From Cryptomeria japonica (taxonomy: Eukaryota; Streptophyta; Pinopsida; Cupressales; Cupressaceae), in NCBI RefSeq assembly GCF_030272615.1, contig NC_081406.1:241615718-241679717 (forward strand): a DNA stretch of 64,000 bases, given 5' to 3'. This document shows positions 8,921 through 21,225 of the stretch, one piece after another. Each line of letters opens with the position of its first letter. The stretch's first letter is position 1. The notes below the pieces were generated by a model. The model had not been told where the DNA came from, did not search any database, and saw only the letters and a list, made by a program, of their open reading frames with translations. A program made the position numbers and the translations under genes.

Positions 8921-11900
8921 AGCTTTTTACTTTTGTTTAAAAATATCTATGAGAAATGGTGGTTTGGAGGTCATTTGGAACAATCAAGGATTGTAGGTAG
9001 AGTAGGAATCGAAATAGATTTTCAAATTTTTTATTAAAATTCAGATTTAAAATGGTGTCAAGGAATAACAACATGACGCAGATGATTAAAAGAATTATCT
9101 AGGTTTTGAAATCCAACTAATGTCACTTTAACTTTTGATAAAGATTTGTTTTGGGCAACACATTTTTTTAATTTGTTTATATTTCTATATCTTATCTTTA
9201 GTTAACTCAATTTATAATAATGTTTCTTTATCTGAAATTTTCTTTTTGTCACTATCTTTCCCCTCTTCCATTCTATTTTTGTTTCCCTTTATGTCTCTTC
9301 ATTGCTTTAATTTTTATTGTTAGCTTGTTTCTCTCTTTCTGTTTAGTTTTGTACTTTTCTTTCATCTTTTCTTTTCCTTTATCTTTATTTCTCTATTCTT
9401 GTATTTCTTTCTATGAATAGCAGTCCTCGTGCCATGAGTACTCTCAAACTTATCCCTATTGATGAAGAAACCACTGTGCTTTCATTTTGTCTTTTCTAGT
9501 GAAAAATATTCATTAGTTCACAATCTATAGAAGGATTTCTTGAACTATATTTGTCATCATTTAGTACATCACAAAGATTTTCTTCATCACTACTTGAGTC
9601 GCGCTTTATAAATGTGCAATTTTTTCGTTAATTTTCCTGAAATGGTTAGAAAGGGAAAACTTTTTGATAGTTATATAAAGATGAACAAGTCATTTGTGTA
9701 AGTTGGGCCTGTAACGCAAACACTAAGAAATTCTCTGAAATGATAAACATGTTTGCGGAAGAATAGAGCGAATTAGTGTAGATTTGCATATAAACATCTG
9801 CTATTAACTTTATCACATCCTCCACCTGACATATTTGGATTAACTCTTCTCGAGATAACTATAAAACTAATTTTGGTTAAAAAATCATTATTTGCCAATC
9901 TCCGTATCCTTCTCTATGGCTAAAATGTGCTTGGCAAGACTTTTAATATTTGAACTTTCTCGACATGCATCAGAATAACACAAGTAATGCATATATTTCT
10001 TGTGTGGTCAATTTATCTTCCAGTTTCTATGAATCATAAATAACCCATCACCAATCCTTTACTTAGAGAAACCATTTTTTAGATTATGGTGCTATATTGA
10101 TTATAAATGCTGACTTTATAAATTCCACGATCCACCATAGTATGATAAAAAATTTAGCAAAATTTGTGCAAAAATTATCCCCCTAAGAAGCATTCTTTTT
10201 TTATTTTTTTTCTTGAATAAATTCTTAAATAATTTGGAGTATCCTCAACAGAATTGTCAAACAAAATTTGGAGTATCTTGAGCAGAATTGTATAACAAAC
10301 CCAGTGCATGATAAGAACTAGTGTTTTTATATCCTTCAAAGGCTTTGGACATCATTGTATCATCAATACTCCTTTGAATCCCGTGGTCAGAAATTTTTGT
10401 GGAAGATGAATGAATTTCTTTGTCATCCCCACCTTTATAAGAAATCTCCAAAGGTGTCTCCGTTCCTATTTGGACTATTTTTAGTTCTAAGATTTAATTG
10501 TGTTTAATATTTGCTGATTCGGCTACAAATACTGTTTGCTACTAATCAACAGTCAACCCATTTCAAAAGCAAACTCTAGATGTCTCTTGGATTTAGTAAA
10601 GCTGTTGCAACTATCGTAGGATCCTTTCAATCAATTTATTCCTTAATAGATTTTAATTGATCTTGATTAGCAACAAATGTAGTTGAACAGACCATAGATA
10701 TGGTTTATTTAGCAATGTTTACATTAATAGAATTTTATGATCAATTAGTTTATTCACGTTGGAAGGAAATGCGTTCAAGTCAACGTCCATAGCACTTAGG
10801 ACACCTAATATCTTCAAGGTTTTCTGCGAATCAGAACACATTTATTGTTTAAGCCTCTATATTTTGAGTATAAATTTTCACTGTACTCTCAACTAAAATA
10901 TCTGACAAAAAACCTTATTTATCTATTATGTCTAGATGGACGGACGTTCGTGATTTGTTCGGAGGGCGCCCTTTTAACATAGGCCCTGAGGATACCGGGA
11001 AAGATTGTTAAAAAGTATCAAAGTCCTTCCAACAAATCCATTTTATGCATATTCGCCAAACACATTTCTTCAAGGCATTTTCTGAAATGTCCTACGACCT
11101 GTCCTTGTTTGTAGATTTTGAAACATTGGCCTTATGTACAAATCCCGCCTCAATGCAATTCCTCAACAATTAGTGGCACACACCCAACCACAACCAGCGT
11201 CTGCACATTTAACAGTAGTGCATCACTAACTCCTATGTGGGCATCCCATCCAACAACACGCACACATTAAATTGCAACAAATTTTAAAGAATTTTAAAGT
11301 GCAACTCTGGTTATTTAGAATGTTGACACTATAATCGAAGGTTAGAAACATGTGCAACACGATGGGTATTTATTTCCTTGTCGAACATAATCAAACTTAG
11401 ATAAAAGAAATAAGAAAAATAACGATAAATCTCAACTCAGGCTAGAGTAAACCACAACATGATGGTGGTATTGCAGAGATGTCAAATCTTATTCTCTTTC
11501 TTAAATGTGATAGCCACCCAGTGGTGACCTTGACGTCCATAGGAAGAAGATTCGTAGCATTCTCAAAAGAATGATACACTAGTTTGATACCACATTGTAA
11601 ATTTGGGCAGGTTTGAATAGAGGAATAAAATCATGTTATATTATGGGAAGTGTTTTGTAAGTACTTCCTAAACAAAAACTTAAACCAATTTTTCATATCA
11701 ACTCAAATATGTTAACAAATATTATTATAAATTGGTTAATATTTGGTTTGAGTGGTTAAAATAACTTATATCTAAATTATTGTGAATTGAAGTAAGTATT
11801 ATTACATATAATTTTTTTGTTTATTCGGTTATACCAAAATTCGGAATAGATCATGCAGGTGGTGAATTTAGGTTTTCCTATAATATAGGATGTGAAATAC

Positions 11901-12944
11901 TATATATATGTTTGTAATTGATATTGTATAATTGAAGCAAAAAATTTTTGCATATAAATTTTAAGCTTCTATTTGGCTCTGCTCATATTTCCAATAAATA
12001 GTGTAAGTTTTATGCTTGTGATCACGACAACTTTGTAATAGAATAGGAGAATGGTGTCTTAATGTTCACCAAACAAGAGTGTTTGGAGAAAACATGCGAT
12101 TAGGATCCATTTGGGTATAGAATTGAAGTGACTCAGAAGAGGAGGTTCTCTATATCTTGGGAACCTAAATTTGTTCTTAGATCCTATTAAAATTTTGGTA
12201 AGTACATTAAAATGTCTATACATCCACTTGTAAGTATCGAGCCTTTGAGAGGTATAATCTTCAACAAGTTCTAAAAAATCTACTAAAAGTATAGGTTTGA
12301 AGGTCATTTAGAACAATTGGGGATTGTATGTAGGGTAGGAATTTGTAACAATTTGCAATATTTTATTACAATTTGGAGTTCAAAATGGCGACAAGGAACA
12401 ACAACATGAAGCTGATGATTCCAAGAATTGTTTAGGTTTTAAAATCCAACTAACATCAACGTAAGTTTTGATGAAAAGTTATCTTGGGCATTGTGAATCA
12501 TCATATTTTTTTTTCAACTTGGAAACGAGAAACTAAAATTTGGAAAATGAATGAATTTATGTGTGGAATTCTTGGAAATTTTACCAAATAAATTTGTGAA
12601 CATGAATAATGAAGACTAATATGTAACTTTCATTTAGATGAATATTTTATTATGAAACCTTACCACATTATATAAGATGATGCTATATATATCCCTGGCA
12701 AACAATTTAACTATAAATTCAATAAAGCTCACTTTGATCATTTTTTCGTAAATCTCTTGACAAAGAATTGAACTTTCAAAATTCGCCAAAGCAAAAATGG
12801 TATATTGATCTTAAAAACATGCGACATTAGGTGAACTAGCAGCCGAAACATTATCATAAAAGTATTATATACCATCTGTTATGGATTTAAAGATTTAATA
12901 ATTTTCATAAGTCTCATTGAGTTGGATAGTTGTTCCCAAGGTTT
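8921..12944 (+). repeat. Repeat family R, copy 1 body
   Basis: This long segment aligns in the same orientation and order with about 54550-58700. Shared landmarks are GTTAACTCAATTTATAAT (9200, 54600), GTGCCATGAG (9430, 54800), TTCGGAGGGC (10957, 55997), CACAACATGATGGTGGT (11452, 56704) and TCTTGGGCATTG-like text (12485, 58260). The copies differ by many substitutions and indels. No protein family is recognisable; short ORFs such as 10257-10451 (minus) and 55311-55493 (minus) are paralogous but not convincing genes. It is probably a degenerate large transposon of unknown class. Confidence 0.6.
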
Positions 12945-13580
12945 TCATTGATACAGTGAATGAAATATTTATTATAAAATAACAAGACATTCAAAATTTG
13001 AAGAGGATTGGGAACCTTTTTGTTTAGGAGATACTCAACACAAGGGTTATAGTACAAAAGTTTAAAATATGATTTGTTCAAAAATGGGGCAAACAATTTC
13101 ACATCTTAGAATTTGGACATTGAAATCTAAAACTTGGTCTTGGGTCTAAGGGTTCAAGATATAGATTTCTTGGTCTAGGGTCGATGGTGCAAAGTAGATT
13201 CTCTAGGAGTCAATATCTATAGTATAGGGTCATATATGTTATTTTCAAGGTCTATAGTCTTGGATCTTATGGTTCAAGTTATAGCTTTCTTGGTTTAGGA
13301 TCTAAGGCGCAAGGTCCTTGGTCTAAGAGTCCACTGCCTCTAGTGTAGGGTTCAATATTTTATGTTTAGGGTCCATGGTCTTTGATCTAGGTTGCAAGGG
13401 CTATGGTCCAAGTTTTAGGTTTCAATGTCCAAATTCTAAGATGTGGGATTGTCAGCCCCATTTTTTAACATGTCAAATTTTATATTTTTGCATTAAAATC
13501 CTTGTGTTGTGTATCTCCTTAACAAAAGGGTCCCCAATCATATTCAAATTTTGACTATTTGATTATTTTAGAACAAAATT
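12945..13580. repeat. Foldback element copy 1
   Basis: The left arm (about 12985-13140: ATTCAAAATTTGAAG, GAGATACTCAACACAAGGG, ATCTTAGAATTTGGACATTG) is the reverse complement of the right arm (about 13420-13545: CAATGTCCAAATTCTAAGAT, CCTTGTGTTGTGTATCTCC, CAAATTTTGA). Weaker inverted similarity continues outwards through ATTTTAGAAC. The centre is a chain of near-repeats such as GGTCTAGGATCTAAGG. Paralogues stand at 17335, 20636, 23735, 40215 (split by the hAT) and 58710. Confidence 0.75.
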
Positions 13581-14762
13581 ATTCAATTGTATTGGAGAAA
13601 CCTAAAACTAGATTTTGCAACATATGTTTAGGTCTTTCGGCTTGTGTCCAAGGGTTGAAACCTAAAACTAGATTATGAATGTTGGATCCTTTTGGTAAAC
13701 ATATTTTTCAGTATGAATGTTTCCCTGAAATTGACCTTGTTTGCTTGAAGTGCAATGACAATCGTACCAACATTTGTAGAGATTGTGGTGAAGCAACAAT
13801 TTTCTTGTGCGTTTGAGAGGACAACTACCTTGCATGATGGAGATTTTTCAGATTTTTGTGTACTTTTAACTTGAAATACATAAAGGAGAGAAAAAATAAC
13901 TAAAGAAAGGTGAATAATAGAAACCCCGACGGTAGACATATGAATACCAATTGAGATTTCACAAAGGATGACATGTTACAAGGGGTTTTTAAGCACAAAA
14001 TAAGTCTTGGCATGCATTGCTGATGAAAGAAAGAAAACATATTTCAACATACGAATAAACAAGTTACTTCAACACATTCACACGAAGATACCAGGGTAGG
14101 ATTGTGTTTCATTAATTACATATATATTTGAATTGAAGCCTAATGGACCACACAAATACACAGAAAGAGGTTATGAATTTAACATACGAGAAATTAATAA
14201 CAATGATTCATTATCACATTCAAGACATGAATTAAATTCATTCTTAATTATCCTCTTGAAAATATACAAATTCAAAATCTCTTAGGTACAAAGTGTGAAC
14301 ACCAAAAGTCATGAAAATGTCTCTCTAGGAATTTCTTTAGAGCTTCCCCTCTGCAACAGTCTCCTTTACAATAAAAATGCCTTGCATTTATAGGCTTTAG
14401 AAGACAACTACCTTGTAACCACTTAGTCTAACCAGCTTTAGGTACCCACTTAGCATAACTCTCTAAGTGATCACATCTGACAACTAACTTTTAGAAACAA
14501 GATATGATTTACCTAACTTATCTGTTTTAGGTAGTTTACAATCTTCACTCAGTTTGCCTTTGATACTTTTGAGGATCTTCTTGGAACCGACAACTGTCTC
14601 AACTTGTCCTTGTTGTTGGATAGCATGAATGGATACACATTTCAATTTACATATCCTGTAGTTGTGACATGATCTAGCTTCATCTGAATCTTGCCTTAAT
14701 GTGAAGAATTTCATTTTGTTGACGAAGTTCATGGTTTCACTGCATTCTTGTTCATTATAGAC

Positions 14763-15062
14763 TTATTCCATATGACAATATGTAGCTAAAACATCAATAA
14801 ACATGATACTAATATCCTTCATCTCTGTTGTGATGACCCAAGCTCGATCATTTAGAAACACCATACTTGATGAATGAAAATAATAGAAAACATCTTTAGT
14901 CATAATGGAAAGTCTTCCTCTATTCTTGAATGCTTGGATCAAACTAGAAGAGACAACAAGCCTATGTTCAAACAATAATGGAACTAGCCCATCAGGGTCG
15001 TCAACTTCTAGGTAAGGCATTGGTAGAAAAACTTTCCCCATTGGTTTTTCTATCAAACACAT
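14763..15062 (-). pseudogene. Array-borne ORF remnant (copy 1 of 5)
   Basis: This 99-codon minus-strand frame contains PYLEVDDPDG, LVVSSSLIQAFKNRGRL and TKDVFYYFHSSS. The same peptide text recurs in the array at 16368-16634, 19342-19590, 22679-22909 and, broken, at 32700-32900. The frame is open in several diverged paralogues, which hints at past coding function, but no copy is intact and I do not recognise the family. Persistence by chance in young duplicates is not excluded. Confidence 0.35.
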
Positions 15063-16367
15063 TTAAGATCATTGTCACCATGAAGTATAAGAAGGCACAT
15101 TTCTTGAATCATAAAGATCTATGTCATTGTCTAAACAAACTTGAGGAAAGCACATTTCATTATGTTCAAGAGCAATGACAAGCGTGCCAACTGGAGGAGA
15201 TTGTGTTGTAGCCACAATCTTCTTTTTCGTTTAAGAGGGGTAGATCTCTCGTATGATGGGGATTTTTTAGTTTTTTTGCATACTTCTAACCTAAAAGTAC
15301 GTAAAGGGGAGAAAAGTAAATTAAAGAAAGGTGAATAAGAGAAACCCCAATAGTAGACAAATGACTACCAACTGAGATTTCACAAAAGATGACGGAGTAC
15401 AAGGGGTTTTAGTACAAAATAAGTCTTGGTATGCAATGATAGTGAAAGAAAGAAAACATATTTCGACATACGAAGAAAAAAGTTACCTAAACATATTTAA
15501 ATGTAGATACTAGGGTATGCTTGTGTTTCATCAATTACATATATATTTTAATTGAAAACTAATGGACAACACTAAGACACAAAGAGGTTATGAATTTAAT
15601 ATACGAGAAATTGATAATAACAATTCATTAGCACATTCAAGTCATACAAATCAAATGCATTCTTTATTATCCATTTGAAAATATACAAATTTAAAATGTC
15701 TTAGGTTCAAAGTGTGAACACCAAAGTCATCAAAATGTCTCTCTAGGAATTTGTTTAGAGCTTCCCCTCTTCAATAGGCTCCTTTTAGAAGATAATTAGT
15801 TTGCAACTACTTAGCCTAACCAACTTTAGTTACCCAATTAAAATAACTATTTTAGTGATCACATCGAATAACTACCCTTTAGAAATAATATAGGATTTAC
15901 CTATTTTACAAAAATTTAAATCACAATTCTAACTTATCTTGTTGAGGTAGTTAGCAATATTCACTCTCTTTGGCTTTTATACTCTTAAAGATCTTCTTGA
16001 AACCGACCATTGTCTCAACTTTGTTCTATAGCATGAATGGATACACTTTTCACATTCGTCAGCACAAGACGGTGCATGGTAGATGACAAGATATTCAAAG
16101 TAACATCATCTTCAATCAAAACCTACTTAACCTGCAAGTTCTAGTTATGAAGTTGAAATCCGATACAATATTAAAATCTGATAAACCTCTATTGAGGACA
16201 TTTCATAGTGAGTTTCGTCTCTCAAATAATTTTTAAAGCTTCATTTGTAGTTGTGCCTTGATCTATCTCCATTTGAAGCTTGTCGTAATATCAAGAATTC
16301 CACAGGCAATGAATGTTGAATGTTTATTTTGTTGATGAAGTTCAAGGTTTTATTGCATTCTTATTCA

Positions 16368-16670
16368 TTATACACCTGTTCCATATGACAACATGCAACC
16401 AAAACTTGAATAAAGATGATGGTAATATCCTTCAACCCTTGTTGGGATGACACAAGCTCGATCATCTAGAAACACTATACTCAATGAATGAAAATAATAG
16501 AAAGCATCTTTAGTCATAATGAAACATCTTCTTTTATTCTTGAATGCTTGGACCAAGCTAGAAAAGACAACAAGCCTACGTTCAAACAACAACGAAACTT
16601 GCCCATCAGGCTCCTCAACTTCCAGGTGAGGCATTGGTTAAAAAACTTTCCCCATTGAATTTTCCATGGA
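16368..16670 (-). pseudogene. Array-borne ORF remnant (copy 2 of 5)
   Basis: An 88-codon frame with PHLEVEEPDGQVSLLFERR and TKDAFYYFHSLS is paralogous to 14763-15062. The upstream part, reading GKVF, is cut by a stop just before the PMPHLEV start. A frameshift changes the last third compared with copy 1. Confidence 0.35.
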
Positions 16671-17334
16671 GCATATTTAAGATCTCTTTCATCATGAAGT
16701 GGAAGAATTCAAATTTCTTGAATCATAACGATCTTTATTACTGTCTAAACAAACTTGAGTAAAGAACACTTCATTGTGTTCAATAGCTTTCAATACAACG
16801 ACATAGAACGAAAACCTGCTTCTAACTACACTACCATGAATCTCAATCTCCTTGCAACTAGTTGCCAAATTGCATTTGTTTCAAAGTTTCTAAACCTTTT
16901 TTGACTTACCATTTTCAGCAAATCTTGTATTTATTCCATTCCATGAGGTAGCCTTTCTTTAAGACGTTCTGTCAACACTTTTGCTTGAAAATTTCTAAAA
17001 TCATTTCAACAAGCCATTATTGTTAATAACTTGGCATCATTGCATTTTGTGAAATCGATGCCTTTTAAGAGCTCTATCTATTAATTTACCCATGCCTTCA
17101 TGTTTTGCATGTTAGCACGAGCAACTTACTAACTCACTTCATTTTTATATATGAGCTACATGCACCAAGTAAACACGTTTGCGCAGACACCATAGAATTA
17201 ACTCACATCTTAATAATATGGTTTAATACATCGTCAAGATAGCTATAATTGCCATGAAGGTCACCATGATCGCTTAGTGATAAGGGCTATTTACATGATT
17301 GAAAGAGGTGCATCTGCATTGCGGTGTGCATATT

Positions 17335-17940
17335 ATACATTCAAATTTTGATGATGACTGGGGACCTTTTTGTTTAGAAGATACTCAAGACAAGGGTTTT
17401 AGTGCAAAAGTTTAAAATTCGAGAAGTTCAAATATGGTGCCAACAATCCCAAATCTTAGAATTTGGACATTGAAATCTAAAATTTGGTCGAGTCTAAGGG
17501 TTCAAGATATTGATTTCTAGGTCTAAGGTTGATAGTGCAAAGTAAATGTTCTAGGAGTCAAATATTTGTGGTATGGGGACCAATATGTTATTTTCGGGAT
17601 CCATAGCCTTGGGTCTTAAGGTTCAAGTTATAGATTTCTTGGTAGAGGATCTAAGGTGCAACGTCGTTGGTCTAAGACTCCATTGCCTCTAGTGTAGTGC
17701 TCAATATCTAATGTTTAGGGTCCATGTTCTTTGATCTAGTATGCAAGGGCTATGGTCTAAGTTATAGGTTTCAATGGCCAAATTCTAAGATGGGGGATTG
17801 TCAGCTCCATTTTTGAATTTGTCAAATTTTATAATTTTGCAATAAAACCCTTGTGTTGTGTATCTCCTTAACAAAAGGGTCCCCAATCATATTCAAATTT
17901 TGAATATTTTATTATTTTAGAACAATATCATTCAATTGTA
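17335..17940. repeat. Foldback element copy 2
   Basis: The same inverted arms as copy 1: left about 17338-17480 (GATACTCAAGACAAGGG, CTTAGAATTTGGACATTG), right about 17765-17905 (GGCCAAATTCTAAGATG, CTTGTGTTGTGTATCTCC). It marks the start of array unit 2. Confidence 0.7.
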
Positions 17941-20635
17941 TTAGGGAAATTTAAGGCTAGATTGTGCAACCTCTATGTTTAGGTCTTGGGACTTGTGTAC
18001 AATGGTTGAAACCTAAAACTAGAATGTGAATTTTGGACCCTTCTGCTAAACAGATTTTTCCCTACGAAAGTTTCTTTGAAAGTGACCTTGTTTGGCCGAA
18101 GAGCATTGACAACCATGCCAATAGTAGGAGAGATTGTGGTGAAGCCAAACTCTTCTTGTGCGTTTGAGAGGGGCAGTTCTCTCATTGGATGGGGATTTTT
18201 TTAGATTTTTGTGTACTTTTAACTTGAAAGTACATAAAGGATAGAGAACTAAACTAAAGAAAGGTGAATAATAGAAATCCCAATTGTAGACATATGAATA
18301 CGGAGATTTAACTAAGGATGATAAAATACAAGGGGGTTTTTAGCACAAAATAAGTCTTGGTATGCAATTTTGATGAAAGAAAGAAAACATATTTCGACAT
18401 ACAAAGAAAGAAGTTACCTAGGCACATTCAGATGAAAATACCAGGGTATGATTGTGTTTGATCAATTACATATACATTTGAATTGAAAACTAATTGACAA
18501 CACAAATACACAGAGGTTTTGAATTTAACATATGAGAAATCGATAACTATAACTCATCAACACATTTAAGACATACAAATGAAATGCATTCTTTATCATC
18601 CATTCGAAAATATACAAATTCAAAATGTCTTAAGTACAATGTGTGAACACTGAGAGTCATGAAAATGTCTCTCTAGGAATTTTTCGAGAGTTTCCCCTCT
18701 GCAAGAGTCTCCTTTACAATAAAAATGCCTTGCATTTATATGTTTTAGAAGATAACCACTTTCTAACCACTTAGCCTAATCGACTTTAGGTACCTATTTA
18801 GGATAAATATCTTAGTGACCACATCGAATAACTACCCTCTAGAAACAAGATGGGATTTACAAAAATTAAGCCCAAATTCTAACTTTTCTTGTTGAGGTAG
18901 TTTGTAATGTTCACCCACTTTGCCTTCGATACTCTTGAGGATCTTTTTGGAATAGACTATTGTCTCACGTTGCCCTCTTTGTTGCATAGGATAAACAGAT
19001 ACACTTTTCACGTAGTTGAGCACAAGACAGTGCATGGTAGATGGCAAGTTATTTAAAGTCATAACTTCTTCAATCAGTGCCTCCTTAACCTGCACGCTTT
19101 AGTTAAGAAGTTGTGTCGTATGCAATATTCAAATCTTGTAAATCTCTATTGAGAGCCTTGCATCTCTCAAATAATTTTTAAAGCTTCACATACATCCCTT
19201 GTGGTTGTGCTGAATCTTGCGTTAATGTCAAGAATTCCAGTCACTGAATGTTGAATGTTCATTTTGTTGACGAAGTTCAAAGTTTTGTTGCATTGTTATT
19301 CATTTTACAATTGTTCCATATGATAACATGTAGTCGAAACATCAATAAAGATGATGCGAATATTCTTCAAATCTGTTGTGATCTAGAAACATCATACTCG
19401 ATGAATGAAAATAATAGAAAACATCTTTAGTCGTAATGAAAAGTCTTCCTTTATTTTTGAATGCTTGGATCACACTAGAAGAGACAACAAGCCTATGTTG
19501 AAAGAACGGAACTTGCTCATGAGGGCCCTCAACTTCCAGGTATGGGGTTGGTAGAAAAACTTTCCTGATTGAATTTTCCAAGGAACACATTTAAGATGTT
19601 TGTCACGATGAAGTAGACATTTCTTTGAATCATAAAGATCTTTATCATTGTCTAAACAAACTTGAGGAAAGCACATTTATTGTGTTCAATTGCTTTCCAT
19701 ACAAATACATCGAACGAATGACTGCTGCTAACTACGCTACTATGAATCTCCATTTCCTTGCAATGAGCTGCAAAATTGCATTTGTTTCAAAGCTTGTAAA
19801 TTTTTTTCGGCGTACCATTTTTTACAAATCTTGTAGTCATTCCATTCAATGTGGTAGCATTTCTTTAAGACGTTCTGTCAACACTTTTTGCTGTTTCAAA
19901 CAGATCGCAAGCATTGTTTTGTGCATTTTCCCTCAGGGTGCGCATGCGAACACTTTTTTTCTCCATTAAAGCTCTAATTGCGTGCGCCCTCTGTAATTAG
20001 TACATTGCATGAGATGAGATTTCGTCACGACATTTTATTAATCATGCGACTGCTATGTCCATTCTCTGTAGGCCGTTGTTTTGGTATTTTTCAGACCTTG
20101 CCCAACCGTTCACTTGCCTTACTTGCAGATTTTTTTTAGTAACAATTCTGGTGTGTTGTCTTTTCTTCCACATTGGTTTTAAGACTTCTGTCGGGTTTCT
20201 CATTTGCTGAGAAATGACATTCTCTTGGTATAAATTTGTTAAGGAGTTTGCTATCTTTAAGAATTTGGATTTACACCAACTAGTTGCATTTTCTTTGAAA
20301 ATTCCTAAAACCTTTTGAACAAGCCATTACTGTTCATAACTTGCCATTATTTCATTTTGTGAGGTCAATGTTATTAAAGTGCTCTATCAATTAGCTTACC
20401 TGCGCCTCCACGTTTTGCATGTTAGCACGGGCAACTCAGTAACTCAGTCCATATTGATTTATGACCTACAGGCAGCAAGTAAATACATCTGCGCAACCAC
20501 CATAGACTTAACTCACATATTAATAATATTGTTTGGGACGTTCTCAAGATAGCTACAACAGCCATGAAGGTCACCATGCACGCCTAGTGATAAGGGGCAT
20601 TCACAAGTTTGAAACAGCTACATCTGCATAATATA
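17941..20635 (+). repeat. Array unit 2
   Basis: The landmarks follow the same order as in unit 1 without the internal duplication: TGACCTTGTTTGG (18080), GTGTGAACACTGAG (18640), TTGTCTCACGTTGCC (18960), TTTTGTTGACGAAG (19262), GTCTAAACAAACTTG (19648), GCCATGAAGGTCACC (20563). Distance to the next foldback start is about 3.3 kb. Confidence 0.65.
19342..19590 (-). pseudogene. Array-borne ORF remnant (copy 3 of 5)
   Basis: An 82-codon frame with KVFLPTPYLEVEGP, LVVSSSVIQAFKNKGRLF and TTKDVFYYFHSSS is paralogous to 14763-15062. A deletion in its C-terminal third removes the part that reads DDRAWVI in other copies. Confidence 0.35.
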
Positions 20636-21225
20636 GATATTCAAAATTTGAAGATGATCGGGAACGTTTTTGTTTAGAAGATACTCAACACAAGGGTTTT
20701 AGTGCAAAAGTTAAAAATTTGTTAACAATCTCACATTTTAGAATTTGGATGTTGAAATCTGAAACATGGTTTTATGTCTAGCGTTCCAAATATAGATTTG
20801 TTGGTCTACGGTTGGTGGTGCAAAGTAGATGTTCTAGGAGACGAATATATGTAGTATAGGGTCCAATATGTTATTCTCATGATCCATAGTCTTGGGTCTA
20901 ATGGTTCATGTTATAACTTTTTTGGTCTAAGATCTAAGATGCAAGGTCGTTGGTCTAAGAGTCCATTGCCTCTAGTGTAGGGTTCAATATCTAATGTTTA
21001 GGGTCCATGATCTCTGATCTATGTTGGAAGGGCTATAGTCTAAGTTTGAGGTTTCAATATCCAAATTCTAAGATGTGGGACTGTTAGTTCCATTTTTGAA
21101 TTTGTCAAATTTTATACTTTTACATTAAAACCCTTGTGTTGTGTATATTCTTAACAGAAGGGTCTCAATCATATTTAAATTTTGAATATTTAATTGTTTT
21201 AGAAAAAAATCATTCAATTGTATTA
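20636..21225. repeat. Foldback element copy 3
   Basis: Inverted arms at about 20638-20755 and 21055-21180, with the same arm words as copies 1 and 2 (GATACTCAACACAAGGG on the left, CCTTGTGTTGTGTAT on the right). It marks the start of array unit 3. Confidence 0.7.

Larger units (their letters stand above)
13581..17334 (+). repeat. Array unit 1 (with internal duplication)
   Basis: The fixed order of landmarks in the array after the foldback is: GAATGTTTC...TGACCTTGTTTG; a GAGATTGTGGTGAAG...GTTTGAGAGG block; ATTTCACAAAGGATGAC; GTGTGAACACCAAAAG; TGTCTCAACTTGTC; TTCATTTTGTTGACGAAG; TTGTCTAAACAAACTTGAGG; GCCATGAAGGTCACCATG. In this unit the part from the GAGATTGTG block to the TTGTCTAAACAAAC block occurs twice (13780-15160 and 15170-16780), making it longer than units 2 and 3. 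Confidence 0.65.

Noticed and set aside
12914-13102. Small minus-strand ORF at the start of the foldback
   Set aside because: It lies across the inverted arm; equivalent positions in the other five foldbacks are not open.
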